A DNA stretch of 6,326 nt from Dehalococcoidia bacterium (lineage in GTDB: Bacteria > Chloroflexota > Dehalococcoidia > GIF9 > AB-539-J10): the NCBI GenBank assembly GCA_030589825.1, contig JAUUZT010000049.1:1-6326 (forward strand), read 5' to 3'. Of the stretch, positions 5,464-6,326 are shown piece after piece. A model generated the notes under the pieces. It did not search any database. It was not told the DNA's origin and worked only from the letters and a program-made list of their open reading frames with translations. The number at the start of each line of letters is the position of its first letter. Positions within the stretch are counted from its first letter, which is position 1. The position numbers and the translations under genes were made by a program.

Positions 5464-6326
5464 TTATTTGTCAGAACTTGATACTGATTCTAGTGCAAGC
5501 TTGGGCATTTCTCTTTGTACAGGTATGGGATAGTCATTATTAAAGCAAGCCAGGCAGAAGGTGTCCTTGGGCAATCCTACTGCCTTTAGCAATCCATCCA
5601 GACTGAGATAACCGAGCGAATCAGCTCCAAGGTATTTATTGATCTCTGAAATGCTCTTTCTGGCGGCGATGAGTTCCCTTTCCGTGGCCATACCTACGCC
5701 TAAGGGACATGGATGTTGGATAGGAGGTGCACAAATTCGTATATGGACTTCTCTTGCACCTGCTTTTTTCAGCAGGTCAACTATCTTGGGGGTGGTGGTT
5801 CCCCTGACAATGCTGTCATCAACTACCACCAGACGCTTCCCTGCTATGATTTCGGTGAGAGGATTGAACTTCATCTGGACACCAAGGTCCCTCAACCTCT
5901 GATCAGGCATGATGAAAGTACGCCCCACGTAACGGTTCTTGATTAGTCCCTCACAATAGGGTATCCCCGATGCCTTGGAATAACCAATACCGGCAGCAGT
6001 GGCAGAGTCCGGAACGCCAATGACAAGGTCTGCCTCAACAGGATATTCTTTAGCCAGTAACTCTCCCATAGCCTGCCTTGTCTTGTACACAAGCTTGCCA
6101 TGAATGGTACTGTCAGGGCGCGCAAAATAGACATATTCAAAGATGCACAGTGCTTTTCTGTGCTCTTTCTGGGTGAAAGAGCTGATTCCCTTCTTGTCGA
6201 TGATGACGATCTCACCAGGGTCGATTTCCCTGGAAAACCGGGCGCCGATGTGGTCCAGAGCACAGCTTTCCGAGGCGATGACATAACCTCCGTCTATGGC
6301 TCCCAGGCAAAGAGGCCGAACGCCCA
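5464..6326 (-). CDS. purF: Amidophosphoribosyltransferase, C-terminal part (cut by window edge)
   Basis: PurF catalyses the first committed step of purine synthesis, making 5-phosphoribosylamine from PRPP and glutamine. The last 286 residues are visible; the N-terminal cysteine of the glutaminase domain lies off the right edge. The fragment opens with GVRPLCLGAIDGGYVIASES, the end of the glutaminase domain, then the phosphoribosyltransferase domain with GVPDSATAAGIGY at 103-115, GLIKNRYVGRTF at 126-137 and the PRPP loop VVVDDSIVRGTTT at 166-178. Cysteines at fragment positions 60 (before IFEYVYFARPDS), 206 (HPC), 257 and 260 (CLAC) match the four [4Fe-4S] ligands of the Bacillus subtilis-type enzyme, so an oxygen-sensitive cluster is expected. 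The frame stays open to the edge; a GTG at 6090 is internal, not the start. It is upstream of pdxT on the same strand. Purine and PLP synthesis may be coexpressed. Confidence 0.96.
   Translation of the reverse strand, partial: GVRPLCLGAIDGGYVIASESCALDHIGARFSREIDPGEIVIIDKKGISSFTQKEHRKALCIFEYVYFARPDSTIHGKLVYKTRQAMGELLAKEYPVEADLVIGVPDSATAAGIGYSKASGIPYCEGLIKNRYVGRTFIMPDQRLRDLGVQMKFNPLTEIIAGKRLVVVDDSIVRGTTTPKIVDLLKKAGAREVHIRICAPPIQHPCPLGVGMATERELIAARKSISEINKYLGADSLGYLSLDGLLKAVGLPKDTFCLACFNNDYPIPVQREMPKLALESVSSSDK

Noticed and set aside
5464..6090. A 208-residue protein starting with GTG at 6090 as a stand-alone gene.
   Set aside because: The same frame continues upstream without a stop to the window edge and encodes the rest of PurF, so GTG is an internal valine.
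5943..6284. A 113-codon minus-strand frame that might suggest a frameshift in purF.
   Set aside because: PurF reads through this region in its own uninterrupted frame; the other frame gives a serine/arginine-rich product without motifs.

Overview
This window is bacterial chromosomal DNA with mostly housekeeping genes. The protein families and their style (a HisS with an N-terminus of the form MYKAPRGTTDILP, a long RSH stringent-response enzyme whose HD motif reads LLHDVPED, a split two-gene UxaA-type dehydratase, an Fe-S type PurF) suggest an anaerobic bacterium. Chloroflexota, in particular a Dehalococcoidia-like lineage, is my best guess. That placement rests on remembered family resemblance and was not searched.

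Layout, left to right. Positions 1-451 (minus) hold the first 150 residues of histidyl-tRNA synthetase (hisS), cut by the window edge and starting with TTG. Positions 566-2028 (minus) hold a two-gene unit: a small SAF-domain subunit (1723-2028) overlapping by four bases a large UxaA-type catalytic subunit (566-1726). A 197-base divergent intergenic region follows, with one good promoter candidate facing right. Positions 2226-4757 (plus) form a tightly coupled cluster: a bifunctional-looking RelA/SpoT homologue, ribosomal protein S20 overlapping its 3' end by 11 bases, and a 27-residue single-helix membrane microprotein that overlaps the S20 stop codon and has its own strong ribosome binding site. 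After a 48-base convergent gap, the minus strand carries pdxT (4806-5384) and the C-terminal 286 residues of purF (5464 to the right edge). PurF would be transcribed first, then PdxT.

How the genes relate. The plus-strand cluster couples (p)ppGpp metabolism to a ribosomal protein. The purF-pdxT pair brings together two glutamine amidotransferases, committing to purine synthesis and supplying ammonia for vitamin B6 (PLP) synthesis; the PLP synthase partner PdxS is not in the window. The UxaA-like pair looks like a catabolic sugar-acid (or related hydroxy-acid) dehydratase lying between two core genes, and its substrate cannot be read from sequence.

I saw no CRISPR array, transposon, tRNA, rRNA or phage gene. 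The points most worth a second look are the unannotated-size microprotein after rpsT, the EXDD motif in an RSH protein with an intact hydrolase domain, the possibly near-leaderless relA start, and the nested inverted repeat between purF and pdxT.
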